In this document: in pieces, positions 8,814 through 16,575 of the stretch
Layout of the letters: every line of letters starts with the position of its first letter
Position numbering within the stretch: the first letter of the stretch is position 1
NCBI GenBank assembly: GCA_964546445.1
Contig: CAZJJY010000002.1
Span: 1-44,235 of the forward strand
Reading direction: 5' to 3'
DNA length: 44,235 nucleotides
From: CAZJJY01 sp964546445
GTDB lineage: Bacteria; Patescibacteriota; Microgenomatia; PFEM01; JAPLYW01
The notes under the pieces: generated by a model
The model's input: only the letters and a program-made list of their open reading frames with translations
Told to the model about the DNA's origin: nothing
Database searches by the model: none
Position numbers and translations under genes: made by a program

Positions 8814-9974
8814 TTAATAACTAACTTCACTTCCTATAGGAATAATTTCAATCCAAATAGGTCCACCGTTAAATGAGATTTCTTTGCCTTTACTATCAGC
8901 AAAGGTTGTCCTTGACTCTCGTTCATCTTTTTCCCAAGTTCCTTTAATGGCTTCTCCATCTTGAAAGACAACCGCACTACCTGATCCTGTCGTCTTATAC
9001 AAAAGATGTTTTAACTCATCAATTGGACCAGTTTCTTTCATATATTGAACAACGATTGTTTTAGCTTTGACTTGAGAATCATCATTTTTATCTATGTAAC
9101 CACTACCACCATTAGTTCTTGCATATTGATTGCTCTCTTTATCATATTTCCAGTTAACAGCGTAGTCTGTTCCATTCTCCCAAAACTCAAAACTGATTTT
9201 ATCAACATTCCCTCTGTCTTCTTCTTTTTTATCATCTTTAAATTTCCAAACAACAAAATTTTCATCCCAAGCATTTCCTTCATCATCAACATTAGTCAAT
9301 TCTCTTTTCTTAGCCACTTCCCAAAGTTTTTGTGTCGTTGAGTACATGGTATGTTCAGTCGCTACTGGATGACCTAGTCTTTCATAATCTCGCCAAAAAA
9401 CTGGAAACCCTAAAGAGAATTGATTCATATCATTGCCTTTTCTTAACCAACCATAATCACCAATTTGCCCTAAAGCATCGGCCTTACCGGGTTTATTAGC
9501 TCCACCGACATGAGCATAAAGTGGATAATCTCCATATTCTGAAGCAAAATCCATAAAGTAAGTTCGGGCTGAACGAACCGGCCCGATAGTTACCTCTTGA
9601 CCTGCTCCACAATAAAAGACAGCCAAGAAACGAGTAATTCCACCTTCAGCTATCGCTTCATAAACAATATCAGCCGAAGATAGCCCTGATTGAGGACGTG
9701 ATTCGGCATGATTTTCAATCATAACTGTTAAGGGACGTCTTGTTTCCCAAATTCTACGTTCGGCCTTACTAAACATTTTTCCATTTAAAGGACATGCTTC
9801 TGTTTTAGGAGCTTCAGGATCAATAATAAAACCACCCTTACCATCATGTAATGGAGAAAGTAAGCCTAAAGAAGGACCACCTAGATAATTAAACAAAGCA
9901 AAAGAAATACCAGAAGAAGCTAAGTATAATAGTATACCGCCAATAATTAAAACTAATTTTTTATTTTTCATCAT
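8814..9974 (-). CDS. DUF3048 (YerB-like) secreted or membrane-anchored protein
   Basis: 386 aa. N-terminal hydrophobic anchor (residues about 5-30), then the DUF3048 N-terminal domain with PLTVMIENHAESRPQSGL, IVYEAIAEGGITRFLAVF and GPVRSARTYF, and a C-terminal domain (VVQYMKETG...IEIIP). Family members are extracytoplasmic and of unknown biochemical function, often lipoproteins in Firmicutes (YerB). It overlaps the upstream DUF4446 gene by 4 bp. Confidence 0.88.
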   Translation of the reverse strand: MMKNKKLVLIIGGILLYLASSGISFALFNYLGGPSLGLLSPLHDGKGGFIIDPEAPKTEACPLNGKMFSKAERRIWETRRPLTVMIENHAESRPQSGLSSADIVYEAIAEGGITRFLAVFYCGAGQEVTIGPVRSARTYFMDFASEYGDYPLYAHVGGANKPGKADALGQIGDYGWLRKGNDMNQFSLGFPVFWRDYERLGHPVATEHTMYSTTQKLWEVAKKRELTNVDDEGNAWDENFVVWKFKDDKKEEDRGNVDKISFEFWENGTDYAVNWKYDKESNQYARTNGGSGYIDKNDDSQVKAKTIVVQYMKETGPIDELKHLLYKTTGSGSAVVFQDGEAIKGTWEKDERESRTTFADSKGKEISFNGGPIWIEIIPIGSEVSY

Positions 9975-10441
9975 TTTATTCTTTTAGCACTTTTAACTGC
10001 TCTTTTCTCCTCAACCGACAACTCATAACCTTCTTGTTTACTTTTACTAACTTCTTTAGCATACGTTCTTGTTATCTCTCGACTATGCAAACTTGTAATA
10101 ACAAAACCACTATCTTCACCATCAAGCAAAGCTAAAGAAAAGCTTTGATTACCACCGGTCTCAGAAAAAGGATTAAATCTGACCAACCCTACTTTTTGTA
10201 TATTAAAGACATTATCTTTTTGAAGCTTGTTTATTTTTTCAAAAAGCTCATCAATTCTCTTAGTTTCTTTTTCAGAATTATTTAAAAGCTCTTCCAAAAT
10301 CGACTTCAAATCCTTTTTAGCAATACCCTTACCTAGCTTACGATAATGGTTATAAAGATTATAAAAGATAACTGACAAAAATACTAGCCAAAAAAAAATG
10401 AGCCCCAAAACGATAGCTACCAGTTGATCAAATCCGATCAT
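9971..10441 (-). CDS. DUF4446 family membrane protein
   Basis: 156 aa: one N-terminal TM helix (about 8-30), a coiled-coil-prone stretch (about 40-75), then VGLVRFNPFSETGGNQSFSL and ITSLHSREITRTYAK, diagnostic of DUF4446 as I recall the family. In Firmicutes the family is encoded near sporulation and chromosome-partition genes; role unknown. First gene of the 4565-10441 operon. The promoter TTGACA (10476-10471), 17 bp, TAAAAT (10453-10448) leaves 6 nt to the ATG, so the operon mRNA is probably leaderless. Confidence 0.88.
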   Translation of the reverse strand: MIGFDQLVAIVLGLIFFWLVFLSVIFYNLYNHYRKLGKGIAKKDLKSILEELLNNSEKETKRIDELFEKINKLQKDNVFNIQKVGLVRFNPFSETGGNQSFSLALLDGEDSGFVITSLHSREITRTYAKEVSKSKQEGYELSVEEKRAVKSAKRIK

Positions 10442-10444
10442 AAC

Positions 10445-10476
10445 TTGATTTTAGGAATCTTTCATGCTAATGTCAA
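10445..10476. promoter_or_regulatory. Overlapping divergent promoters, both with minimal leaders
   Basis: Minus strand: TTGACA (10476-10471), 17 bp, TAAAAT (10453-10448), 6 nt to the DUF4446 ATG. Plus strand: TTGATT (10445-10450), 17 bp, TAATGT (10468-10473) with an extended TG-C, 10 nt to the ATG at 10484. The two promoters interleave over about 30 bp, so polymerase binding should be mutually exclusive. Confidence 0.65.
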
Positions 10477-10483
10477 TTAGAAA

Positions 10484-10774
10484 ATGGTTAAAAAACGCAA
10501 GACTCGTAAAGAAAAAATCATTCTTCAGCTTAAAAGGCAACTTCAAAGTCAACAAGCTAAAACCCCTGTTGAATTCAAAAAAAATAAACCTAGTCAAGAG
10601 GCAATTTTAGAACAGCCAAAACTCGAACCTATTCAGGTTCAGAAACAAAAAAATGTTGATAATACGGCCTTTTTAGGTGATTTGAAGCTAATCAAGAAAG
10701 ACCTACTCAAAACACTTATGCTTGCCTTAATCATCATTAGCTTCGAAACGGTGATATACTTATACCTAAGGTAG
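10484..10774 (+). CDS. Small basic protein with one C-terminal membrane helix
   Basis: 96 aa. A strongly basic, helical N-terminus (VKKRKTRKEKIILQLKRQL) is followed by a polar low-complexity middle and a C-terminal TM segment (LMLALIIISFETVIYLYL): a tail-anchored topology with the charged part in the cytoplasm. I recall similar short proteins in Microgenomates genomes, but no function is known. It shares an operon with the DUF5679 gene downstream. Confidence 0.72.
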   Translation: MVKKRKTRKEKIILQLKRQLQSQQAKTPVEFKKNKPSQEAILEQPKLEPIQVQKQKNVDNTAFLGDLKLIKKDLLKTLMLALIIISFETVIYLYLR

Positions 10775-10818
10775 ATTATTCTTCCTGTCCAAAGAAAGAG
10801 AGGAGGTGAAGAAGAACA

Positions 10819-10959
10819 ATGGCAGATTTTTATTGTGTAAAATGTCGCGCTAAAAGAGAAGGTAAAGATGTCGAAAAAGTTACCCTCAAAAATGGTAAGC
10901 CTGCACGAAAGGCTACTTGTGAAGTTTGCGGCACAAAAATGTTTAGAATTGGTGCATAA
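10819..10959 (+). CDS. DUF5679 small zinc-ribbon-like protein
   Basis: 46 aa, with a strong Shine-Dalgarno (AGGAGGTG, 10801-10808). Residues FYCVKCRAKRE and ATCEVCGTKMFRI give two CxxC pairs (C6/C9, C34/C37) around a VTLKNGKPA hairpin, the pattern of DUF5679. Probably binds one zinc; role unknown, conserved as a stand-alone small protein in CPR and Chloroflexi. 44 nt after the tail-anchored protein gene and followed directly by a terminator. Confidence 0.85.
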   Translation: MADFYCVKCRAKREGKDVEKVTLKNGKPARKATCEVCGTKMFRIGA

Positions 10960-10979
10960 TCGAAAGATTTAAAACCAGC

Positions 10980-11021
10980 AAAAACCCTCTTACTCCTTTT
11001 AAAGTGTAAGTTTGGGTTTTT
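10980..11021. terminator. Bidirectional intrinsic terminator
   Basis: AAAAACCC (10980-10987) pairs with GGGTTTTT (11014-11021), with CTTAC/GTAAG pairing inside. It lies between the convergent DUF5679 and uppP genes and has A-runs and T-runs on both sides, so it can serve both strands. Confidence 0.75.
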
Positions 11022-11040
11022 GTTTGAAAAAATAAAAGAA

Positions 11041-11820
11041 TTAGCTAAAAAGCAAAACCCCTGCTCCTAGAAGTAGACAATAGACAGCAAAAACATGCAG
11101 TCTTGAATTTATTAAAACTTTCTTTAAAATCTTTAAGGCAAAAACTCCAACTATCCCTGCAATAATCATCCCTATTAAGGCTTGGTTCATTGAATTACTT
11201 GAATAATTTATCAAATCAGGAATTTGTAATATTAATGCCCCCATAATGGCTGGAATAGCCAAAAAGAAAGAAAACTTAAAAGCTAAGTTTCTATCAAACT
11301 TTCTAAACAACCCTGCCGAGATAGTTGCTCCTGAACGAGAAATACCGGGTAAAATAGCCAAAGCCTGAAAAATACCAACAAACAAGGCATCTTTCCAATT
11401 AGAAAAAGCTACTTTATCTTTCTTAGCCCTACCTTTATATATATTGGTTAACAAAAGTAAAATTCCGGTAATTAATAAGGTTATCCCTACTAATCTAAAA
11501 GAATCAAAAATCATTTCAATTCTCTTTTCTAATAAAAGCCCTACAATCACTGCTGGAATAGTTCCAATAACAATCAAAAGGAGAAAATATAAACTTTTGT
11601 TTTCTTTTTTTAATATACCTATTATCAGCTTCTTTAATTCCCTTTTAAAGTAAAAAATAATCGCTCCTAAAGTTCCGACATGAACAAAAATATCAAATAA
11701 GATCGGTGGTTTTAAACCAAAAATCTTTTGGAATAGAACTAGATGTCCCGAAGAAGAAACAGGTAAAAATTCTGTTAAACCTTGAACTATAGATAAGAAA
11801 AAAACTTGAAACCAAGACAT
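11041..11820 (-). CDS. uppP: Undecaprenyl-diphosphatase (bacitracin-resistance type)
   Basis: Integral membrane phosphatase recycling undecaprenyl diphosphate for cell-wall synthesis. 259 aa with the motifs GLTEFLPVSSSGHL (about 12-25) and PGISRSGATIS, and about eight hydrophobic helices. Longer in-frame starts reach 11856, but I choose ATG 11820: on the minus strand TTGCTT (11856-11851), 17 bp, TAGAAT (11833-11828) ends 7 nt before this ATG, and the family normally begins in this MSWFQ-type region. Divergent from rnpB. Confidence 0.93.
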   Translation of the reverse strand: MSWFQVFFLSIVQGLTEFLPVSSSGHLVLFQKIFGLKPPILFDIFVHVGTLGAIIFYFKRELKKLIIGILKKENKSLYFLLLIVIGTIPAVIVGLLLEKRIEMIFDSFRLVGITLLITGILLLLTNIYKGRAKKDKVAFSNWKDALFVGIFQALAILPGISRSGATISAGLFRKFDRNLAFKFSFFLAIPAIMGALILQIPDLINYSSNSMNQALIGMIIAGIVGVFALKILKKVLINSRLHVFAVYCLLLGAGVLLFS

Positions 11821-11827
11821 TGTCTTC

Positions 11828-11856
11828 ATTCTAAAGGCAAGATTGCAAAGAAGCAA
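11828..11856 (-). promoter_or_regulatory. uppP promoter, leaderless type
   Basis: Minus strand -35 TTGCTT (11856-11851), 17-bp spacer, -10 TAGAAT (11833-11828), 7 nt to ATG 11820. It excludes the upstream TTG and ATG codons in the same frame as starts. Confidence 0.6.
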
Positions 11857-11873
11857 CCTAAAAACAAAAAGGC

Positions 11874-11902
11874 TTGAAAAATGGGGCTTTTTTTGCTATA
11901 AT
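11874..11902 (+). promoter_or_regulatory. rnpB promoter
   Basis: -35 TTGAAA (11874-11879), 17-bp spacer, consensus -10 TATAAT (11897-11902), with the RNA start expected near 11908, exactly where the P1 helix of RNase P RNA begins. Confidence 0.8.
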
Positions 11903-11907
11903 AATGT

Positions 11908-12208
11908 CGCCTGAGGAACTGAGCAGTCGCTCACCGTTTCGGTGAGAGGAAAGTCCAGACAGCAGAAGACAGGGTGGCTTTGGGTAACCAAGGCACTGTA
12001 AACTTTTAGTAGTTTACGGCTAGATAGGGCCACAGAGACTACGACTCATCTTTAAGTTAAATCTTAAAGGCAGAGAGTGAAAAGAGGCAACCCTCCCCGC
12101 TGCAACCTCCGATCGGCACGTTTGTAGGGGTCTTCCCAAGTGCTAAAGTTTGAGGGCAAAGATAGATGGCTGCATAAAACAGGATCTGGCTTACTGGTTT
12201 CTCAGGCG
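11908..12208 (+). ncRNA. rnpB: RNase P RNA
   Basis: Catalytic RNA that matures tRNA 5' ends. P1 is CGCCTGAG (11908-11915) pairing with CTCAGGCG (12201-12208), followed by T7, so P1 also forms the terminator. P3 is a short hairpin CTCACC-GTTTC-GGTGAG (11930-11946). The conserved P4 strands are visible: GAGGAAAGTCCAGAC right after P3, and near the 3' end AGATAGATGGCTGC followed by AAACAGGATCTGGCTTA. About 301 nt, shorter than the roughly 375 nt of E. coli. The L15 region reads AGGCAGAGAGTGAAA where many bacteria have GGTAAGGGTGAAA (see findings). Confidence 0.93.
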
Positions 12209-12225
12209 TTTTTTTATGGAAAGGT

Positions 12226-13224
12226 TTAAAGTCTCTTAAATCTCTTAGAGGAAGAAACTTCAGAAAGAATTATTTCAATCAGAAGAACAACTGGAACAGC
12301 TAGAATAGCTCCAACTACTCCGGCTAATTTAAATCCAGCAATTAAAGAAAGAATAACAACCAAAGGGTTAATCCCCACTTCCTTGGCCATAATTTGTGGA
12401 ACAATAAATTGGTTTTCAAACTGTTGAATTAAAAAGTACAAAGCAGCGACAGCCAATGCTGTCCAAGGACCAAGAATTAATCCTGCCAAAACAGCTGGAA
12501 CAGCAGAAATAAAAGGACCAATATTAGGAATAATCTCCAAAACCCCAGCAAAAATTGCCAAAGGCAAAGCATACTCAATACCCAATAATCGCAAGCCAAT
12601 ATAAGAAAGTAGACCAACAATAAACATTAAAAGAAGTTCTGCTCTTACCCAACCACCTAATCTTGTTTCAATCTTGTCCACAATTCTCGCTCCTGTTTTT
12701 TGTTCTGAACCCAAAAATTTGACTAAAAATTTATCTAGATTCTTTCTTTGTAAAAGAAGATAAAAACTAATAACAATAAAAATAATAAAGTTTAAGATAT
12801 TTTGGAAGATACCACCAATAGTTTTAATAACCCCACCTGAAAAAATATTAAATTTCTCTAAAAACTGATTAATTTGACTATCAACTACTTTTTGATTAAC
12901 ACCCAACCAATTAAAAGAATCAAAATCAGAAGGCAATCTAGAAAGTAATGTCTGTGTCTGCTCAACCAAAGGAGGAATAACACCAGCAATAACCAAACTT
13001 AAAGCACCAATAATCAGAATATAGATAACAACGATTGATAAAACCCGAGGTATATGCCATCTTTCTAGCCTATCAACTAAAGGATTCAAAGCTGCCATCA
13101 GGATAATACCAAAGAATAAAAGAACAATAACACTTCTTAAATACCAAATTAACCATAAAAACAAAAGGAAGAAGACAGCGAAAATAATAGTACGATGGGA
13201 GATCTCAATCTTTCTGGGCATCAT
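12226..13224 (-). CDS. AI-2E family transporter (PerM-like permease)
   Basis: 332 aa polytopic membrane protein, with hydrophobic helices near both ends and a soluble middle (QTLLSRLPSDF...). The C-terminal signature VLEIIPNIGPFISAVPAVLAG is typical of this family. Substrates vary (autoinducer-2, sodium/proton exchange), so no transport specificity is claimed. The start overlaps the miaA 3' end by 20 bp, implying co-transcription from the miaA promoter; the gene converges on rnpB. Confidence 0.88.
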   Translation of the reverse strand: MMPRKIEISHRTIIFAVFFLLFLWLIWYLRSVIVLLFFGIILMAALNPLVDRLERWHIPRVLSIVVIYILIIGALSLVIAGVIPPLVEQTQTLLSRLPSDFDSFNWLGVNQKVVDSQINQFLEKFNIFSGGVIKTIGGIFQNILNFIIFIVISFYLLLQRKNLDKFLVKFLGSEQKTGARIVDKIETRLGGWVRAELLLMFIVGLLSYIGLRLLGIEYALPLAIFAGVLEIIPNIGPFISAVPAVLAGLILGPWTALAVAALYFLIQQFENQFIVPQIMAKEVGINPLVVILSLIAGFKLAGVVGAILAVPVVLLIEIILSEVSSSKRFKRL

Positions 13225-14155
13225 CTTTTTTAGTATACCAAAGAGAAACCGTTCTTTCTACTTTATCTTGCCATTTGCTACCTAAAATGTCAAACCACTT
13301 AATATCTTTATCTCTTTTAAACCAAGTAAGTTGACGGCGAACATAACCATGTTCAAAATTTTTCCAATCAACAATAACTTTGTCCTTTTTCTTTTTACCT
13401 AAAAAGTAAGGTTCCCAATCTTTATAACCAAGAGTTGTTCCTAAGGCAGAGTTTTTAAAATCATAACCACTATCCATCAATATTTTTATTTCTTTCTCTA
13501 CTCCATCTTTTACTCTTTGCTCAACTCTCTTATCAACTAAACTGTAAAGATCTTTCAAAGAAGTTTTTAAACCAATTTTTAAACAATTAGCTTTTAAAGG
13601 TTCTATCTTTTCGGTTTCATTTTTATTTAAAGAAATTTCAATTGCTCTCATTAAACGACGAGGATTTTTTCGATCAGAATCATTCATTTTCCCCCATCTT
13701 TGAAAATTTAATTTCTTTAACTTGTCTTGAAGATCAATTAAAGACAAGGAATCCAATCCTTCTCTTAATTCAAAGTCTGGAAGAACACCTAGATTCTCAA
13801 CATCTTCGATTAATCCTTGAAGATAGAAACCAGTTCCCCCTACCAAAATCGGCAACTTGTTTCTCTTCCAAATATCACCAACTACTTTTTTAGCTTCTTT
13901 GATAAAATCGACCACATTAAATCGATAATTCGGACTGACCAAATCATAAAGCCAAATTTTAATCCCTTTTACTACATAAAAACCATTTTTAAATTCATAC
14001 CCTTTTATATCCTTACCAGTTCCTATATCCATACTTTTATATACTTGCCGAGAATCAAAGGAAACAATCTCTCCATTAAATCTTTTAGCCAACTTTAAGG
14101 CTAAATTAGTTTTTCCAGTCGCTGTAGGGCCACAAACAATAAGTAATTTTTCCAT
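13205..14155 (-). CDS. miaA: tRNA dimethylallyltransferase MiaA
   Basis: Transfers a dimethylallyl group to A37 of tRNAs reading UNN codons, the step before MiaB. 316 aa with the P-loop GPTATGKT (about 8-15), SFDSRQVYKSMDIGTGK, the VGGTGFYLQGL motif and RQLTWFKRD near the C-terminus. On the minus strand TATAAT (14167-14162) lies 6 nt before the ATG and there is no Shine-Dalgarno. The pathway partner miaB is 2.4 kb away on the same strand. Confidence 0.95.
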   Translation of the reverse strand: MEKLLIVCGPTATGKTNLALKLAKRFNGEIVSFDSRQVYKSMDIGTGKDIKGYEFKNGFYVVKGIKIWLYDLVSPNYRFNVVDFIKEAKKVVGDIWKRNKLPILVGGTGFYLQGLIEDVENLGVLPDFELREGLDSLSLIDLQDKLKKLNFQRWGKMNDSDRKNPRRLMRAIEISLNKNETEKIEPLKANCLKIGLKTSLKDLYSLVDKRVEQRVKDGVEKEIKILMDSGYDFKNSALGTTLGYKDWEPYFLGKKKKDKVIVDWKNFEHGYVRRQLTWFKRDKDIKWFDILGSKWQDKVERTVSLWYTKKDDAQKD

Positions 14156-14161
14156 GCCTGA

Positions 14162-14201
14162 ATTATAGCGCGTTGATATCCTTTTTAAAATATGCTAAAA
14201 A
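14162..14201. promoter_or_regulatory. Divergent promoters for miaA and the rubrerythrin gene
   Basis: Minus strand: TATAAT (14167-14162) 6 nt before the miaA ATG, with a poor -35 (TTTTAA). Plus strand: TTGATA (14173-14178), 17 bp, TAAAAA (14196-14201) with an extended TGC. The plus -10 overlaps an in-frame ATG at 14192, which therefore cannot be the rubrerythrin start. Confidence 0.6.
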
Positions 14202-14212
14202 TAAGTAAGAGA

Positions 14213-14785
14213 ATGAAAGAAACACTTCAAAATCTTACCAAGGCATTTATCGGCGAAAGCCAAGCTCGTAATCGTTATACTCTTTACTCTAAAATTGCCT
14301 ACAAAGAAGGCTATGACCAAATCTCAGAACTTTTCTTGATCACCGCTGATAATGAAAGAGAACATGCCAAATGGCTCTTTAGATTAATTAATCAAATTAA
14401 GAAAGATCAAAATCCTATCGTTATTGAAGCTGAAGCTCCAACTGTTTTGGGAAAAACAGAAGATAATATCAAGGCAGCTATTGCTGGAGAAAATTATGAA
14501 CATACTAAAATGTACCCTGGGTTCGCCGAAACAGCTGATAAGGAAGGATTCCCTGATATTGCTAATAGATTAAGAGCTATTGCTATTGCTGAAAAACATC
14601 ATGAAGACCGTTATAAAAAACTTCTTAAAATAGTAATAGACAAAACTGTCTTTAAGAAAAATAAAGATGTTATGTGGGTCTGTCGTAAATGTGGATATAC
14701 TAGCTTCGGAAAACAGCCTCCAATAGAATGCCCTTCTTGTAATCATGAAAAAAAATTCTTTCAATTAAGATATGAGATTTATTAA
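14213..14785 (+). CDS. rbr: Rubrerythrin
   Basis: Non-haem di-iron peroxidase detoxifying hydrogen peroxide in anaerobes. 190 aa from ATG 14213. The ferritin-like four-helix domain (KAFIGESQARNRY, ADNEREHAKWLF, AAIAGENYEHTKMYP, AIAIAEKHHEDRY) carries the E and ExxH ligands. It is followed by a rubredoxin-type domain with two CxxC pairs (VCRKCGY and ECPSC). The start is placed by the promoter at 14173-14201 and by the usual family N-terminus. Forms an operon with the desulforedoxin-like gene downstream, a sensible oxidative-stress pair. Confidence 0.94.
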   Translation: MKETLQNLTKAFIGESQARNRYTLYSKIAYKEGYDQISELFLITADNEREHAKWLFRLINQIKKDQNPIVIEAEAPTVLGKTEDNIKAAIAGENYEHTKMYPGFAETADKEGFPDIANRLRAIAIAEKHHEDRYKKLLKIVIDKTVFKKNKDVMWVCRKCGYTSFGKQPPIECPSCNHEKKFFQLRYEIY

Positions 14786-14818
14786 AAAATGTTAATTTAG
14801 AAAGGAGGTCAAAATAAA

Positions 14819-15094
14819 ATGGCTGAATTAAATAAATCATACAAATGTAATATTTGTGGTAATGTAGCAAAAATTGTCGAAGCTGGTATTGGTGAATTAG
14901 TTTGTTGTGGTCAACCTATGGCTGTTGTTGAAGAACAAGCTGAAGCTGCACCAGAAGCAAAAACTGAAAGTTCTCCAATTACTGAAACACCTGTATCTGA
15001 GGCTCCACCAGCAGAAAGTACTTCTGCTCCAGCTTCAGAAACACCAATGGCTGAACCTACAGAAACAAAACCTGAAGAAAAACCAAGTTTTTAA
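14819..15094 (+). CDS. Desulforedoxin-like iron protein with a Pro/Glu/Ala/Thr-rich tail
   Basis: 91 aa. Residues 8-34 match the desulforedoxin fold (N-terminal domain of desulfoferrodoxin): C10-x2-C13 and the adjacent pair C29-C30, ligands for a rubredoxin-like iron centre. The catalytic SOR domain of desulfoferrodoxin is missing; residues 36-91 are a low-complexity E/A/P/T/S tail. A strong Shine-Dalgarno (AAAGGAGGT, 14801-14809) precedes it. Lying 33 nt after rubrerythrin, it may be an electron donor or shuttle for it (inference). Confidence 0.82.
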   Translation: MAELNKSYKCNICGNVAKIVEAGIGELVCCGQPMAVVEEQAEAAPEAKTESSPITETPVSEAPPAESTSAPASETPMAEPTETKPEEKPSF

Positions 15095-15110
15095 AAAACT
15101 TTTTATTTTT
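15085..15110. terminator. A/T-rich hairpin between convergent genes
   Basis: AAGTTT (15085-15090) and AAACTT (15096-15101) flank a 5-nt loop and are followed by TTTATTTTT. It overlaps the stop of the desulforedoxin-like gene and precedes the purF-like stop at 15103. Weak stem, but correctly placed for the rubrerythrin operon. Confidence 0.45.
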
Positions 15111-16518
15111 TATCTTTGATTTCTGAAGAGTTATTTCCTGTCCAACAGTAAAGACAAAGTCTGTTTTTGGGTAGTCCTATGGCTTTGACCATATCATCAA
15201 CTGTTTGATAAATTAACGAAGTAACTCCTAATTCTTTCCTAATCGCTTCAACCATTTTTTTATAAGAAGGAGATTTATCATCAAGGAATTGTTCAATATC
15301 TATTTTTTTCTTCCCCATTAATTTTTTAATAGTCCTTCTGGCGGCTAACTCCCTTTTAGTTCTGGTTGATAAAAGATAAGGGCAAGGAAACATCAAAGGA
15401 GGGCAAGCAATACGAACATGAATTTCTTTGGCTTTGTTTTTCCATAATTTTTCAATGGCCTGATTTTTTAATTGGGTTCCCCTAACAATAGAATCATCAC
15501 AAACAACAATTTTTTTTCCTTCGATAACACTGCCAACGGGAATTAATTTTAATTTGGCAATTTTATTTCTTATTTCCTGTGAGGGTGGAGTATAACTCCG
15601 ACCATAGCCATCAGTATATTTAATTAAAGGACGTTCATAAGGGATTTTAGCTTCTTTGGCATAACCTACGGCATGAGCAATCCCAGAATCAGGAACTCCA
15701 GTTACCAAATCGGCTTTAACCTTATCCCTTTTGGCTAAATTAGCTCCACAACGTTCTCTAACCATCTCAACATTAATATCTTCATAAGAAGATGCTGGGC
15801 AACCGGTATAAATCCATAAAAAAGAACAGAGCTTATTTTCTACACCAACTATTTTCTTACTTTTTAACCCATTTTTATTAAAGAAAACTATTTCACCGGG
15901 TTTAAATTCTTTAATTGGTTTAAAACCTAAGTTGGGAAGAGCGCATGTCTCAGAAGTAATAACTAAAGAATCTTTATCGCGACCAACAACCAAAGTTGTC
16001 TTACCACTTTTATCACGAGCAGCATAAATTCCCTCCTTAGATAAAACTAATAAGGACATTGCACCTTTAATCTGCTCAAACATATATTCAATACCAGAAA
16101 TAATATCATCTTTTCTAGCGATAAGCTTTCCTATCACTTCGGTAGTATTAATTTCACCACCACTCATTTCAGAAAAGCTTCCTCCAACTTTCATAATAGA
16201 TTTAGCTAGACTATTTTTATTTCTTAAAAGGCCAGCGGTCACTAAAGCAAAATTACCAAAAGAACAGGAAACAATTATTGGTTGAGGATCAAAATCACTA
16301 ATAACCCCAATACCCTTTTTACCTTTTAATTTAGAAATCTCTTCAATGAATTTTGATTTAAACTGAGAAGTAGAAATGTCATGAATACAACGAGAAAAGC
16401 CTCGGCTAAAAACAACCAAACCAGCCTTTTTAGTCCCTAGATGAGAATGATAGTCAGTCCCATAAAAAAGGGTCTGACGACAATCTTTCTTGGAAAGAAC
16501 TCCAAAGATACCACTCAT
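15103..16518 (-). CDS. purF: Amidophosphoribosyltransferase homologue (PurF-like) with degenerate glutaminase site
   Basis: 471 aa, PurF architecture: N-terminal Ntn glutaminase-like domain (1-230) and phosphoribosyltransferase domain (about 231-471). The PRPP loop VVCDDSIVRGT (338-348) and VTGVPDSG (272-279) are intact. All four probable [4Fe-4S] ligands of the B. subtilis-type enzyme are present: C231, C379, C455, C458. The glutaminase half is not: the N-terminal catalytic Cys of C-G-I-F-G is Ser2 (MSGIFG); the usual GIGHxRYxT reads GIGVISDFD (69-77); the AHNG loop reads VTAG (93-96). An in-frame TAA 15 nt upstream rules out a longer N-terminus with a propeptide and Cys. It may use free ammonia or do something else. 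No other purine gene is in the window. A promoter (TTTACA, 16 bp, TAAAAT) lies between it and miaB. Confidence 0.85.
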   Translation of the reverse strand: MSGIFGVLSKKDCRQTLFYGTDYHSHLGTKKAGLVVFSRGFSRCIHDISTSQFKSKFIEEISKLKGKKGIGVISDFDPQPIIVSCSFGNFALVTAGLLRNKNSLAKSIMKVGGSFSEMSGGEINTTEVIGKLIARKDDIISGIEYMFEQIKGAMSLLVLSKEGIYAARDKSGKTTLVVGRDKDSLVITSETCALPNLGFKPIKEFKPGEIVFFNKNGLKSKKIVGVENKLCSFLWIYTGCPASSYEDINVEMVRERCGANLAKRDKVKADLVTGVPDSGIAHAVGYAKEAKIPYERPLIKYTDGYGRSYTPPSQEIRNKIAKLKLIPVGSVIEGKKIVVCDDSIVRGTQLKNQAIEKLWKNKAKEIHVRIACPPLMFPCPYLLSTRTKRELAARRTIKKLMGKKKIDIEQFLDDKSPSYKKMVEAIRKELGVTSLIYQTVDDMVKAIGLPKNRLCLYCWTGNNSSEIKDKK

Positions 16519-16575
16519 AAAAATTATGTTTTAGATTTTAACAACAAACTTAATAATGTAAAGGAGTAATTCTGT

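Noticed and set aside
9045..9341. Plus-strand frames inside DUF3048 and many other genes
   Set aside because: Antisense shadows of strongly conserved genes, caused by low GC and few stops in the opposite frame.
14192..14212. Rubrerythrin starting at ATG 14192
   Set aside because: This ATG overlaps the -10 region of the gene's own promoter (TTGATA-17-TAAAAA), so it would not be transcribed.
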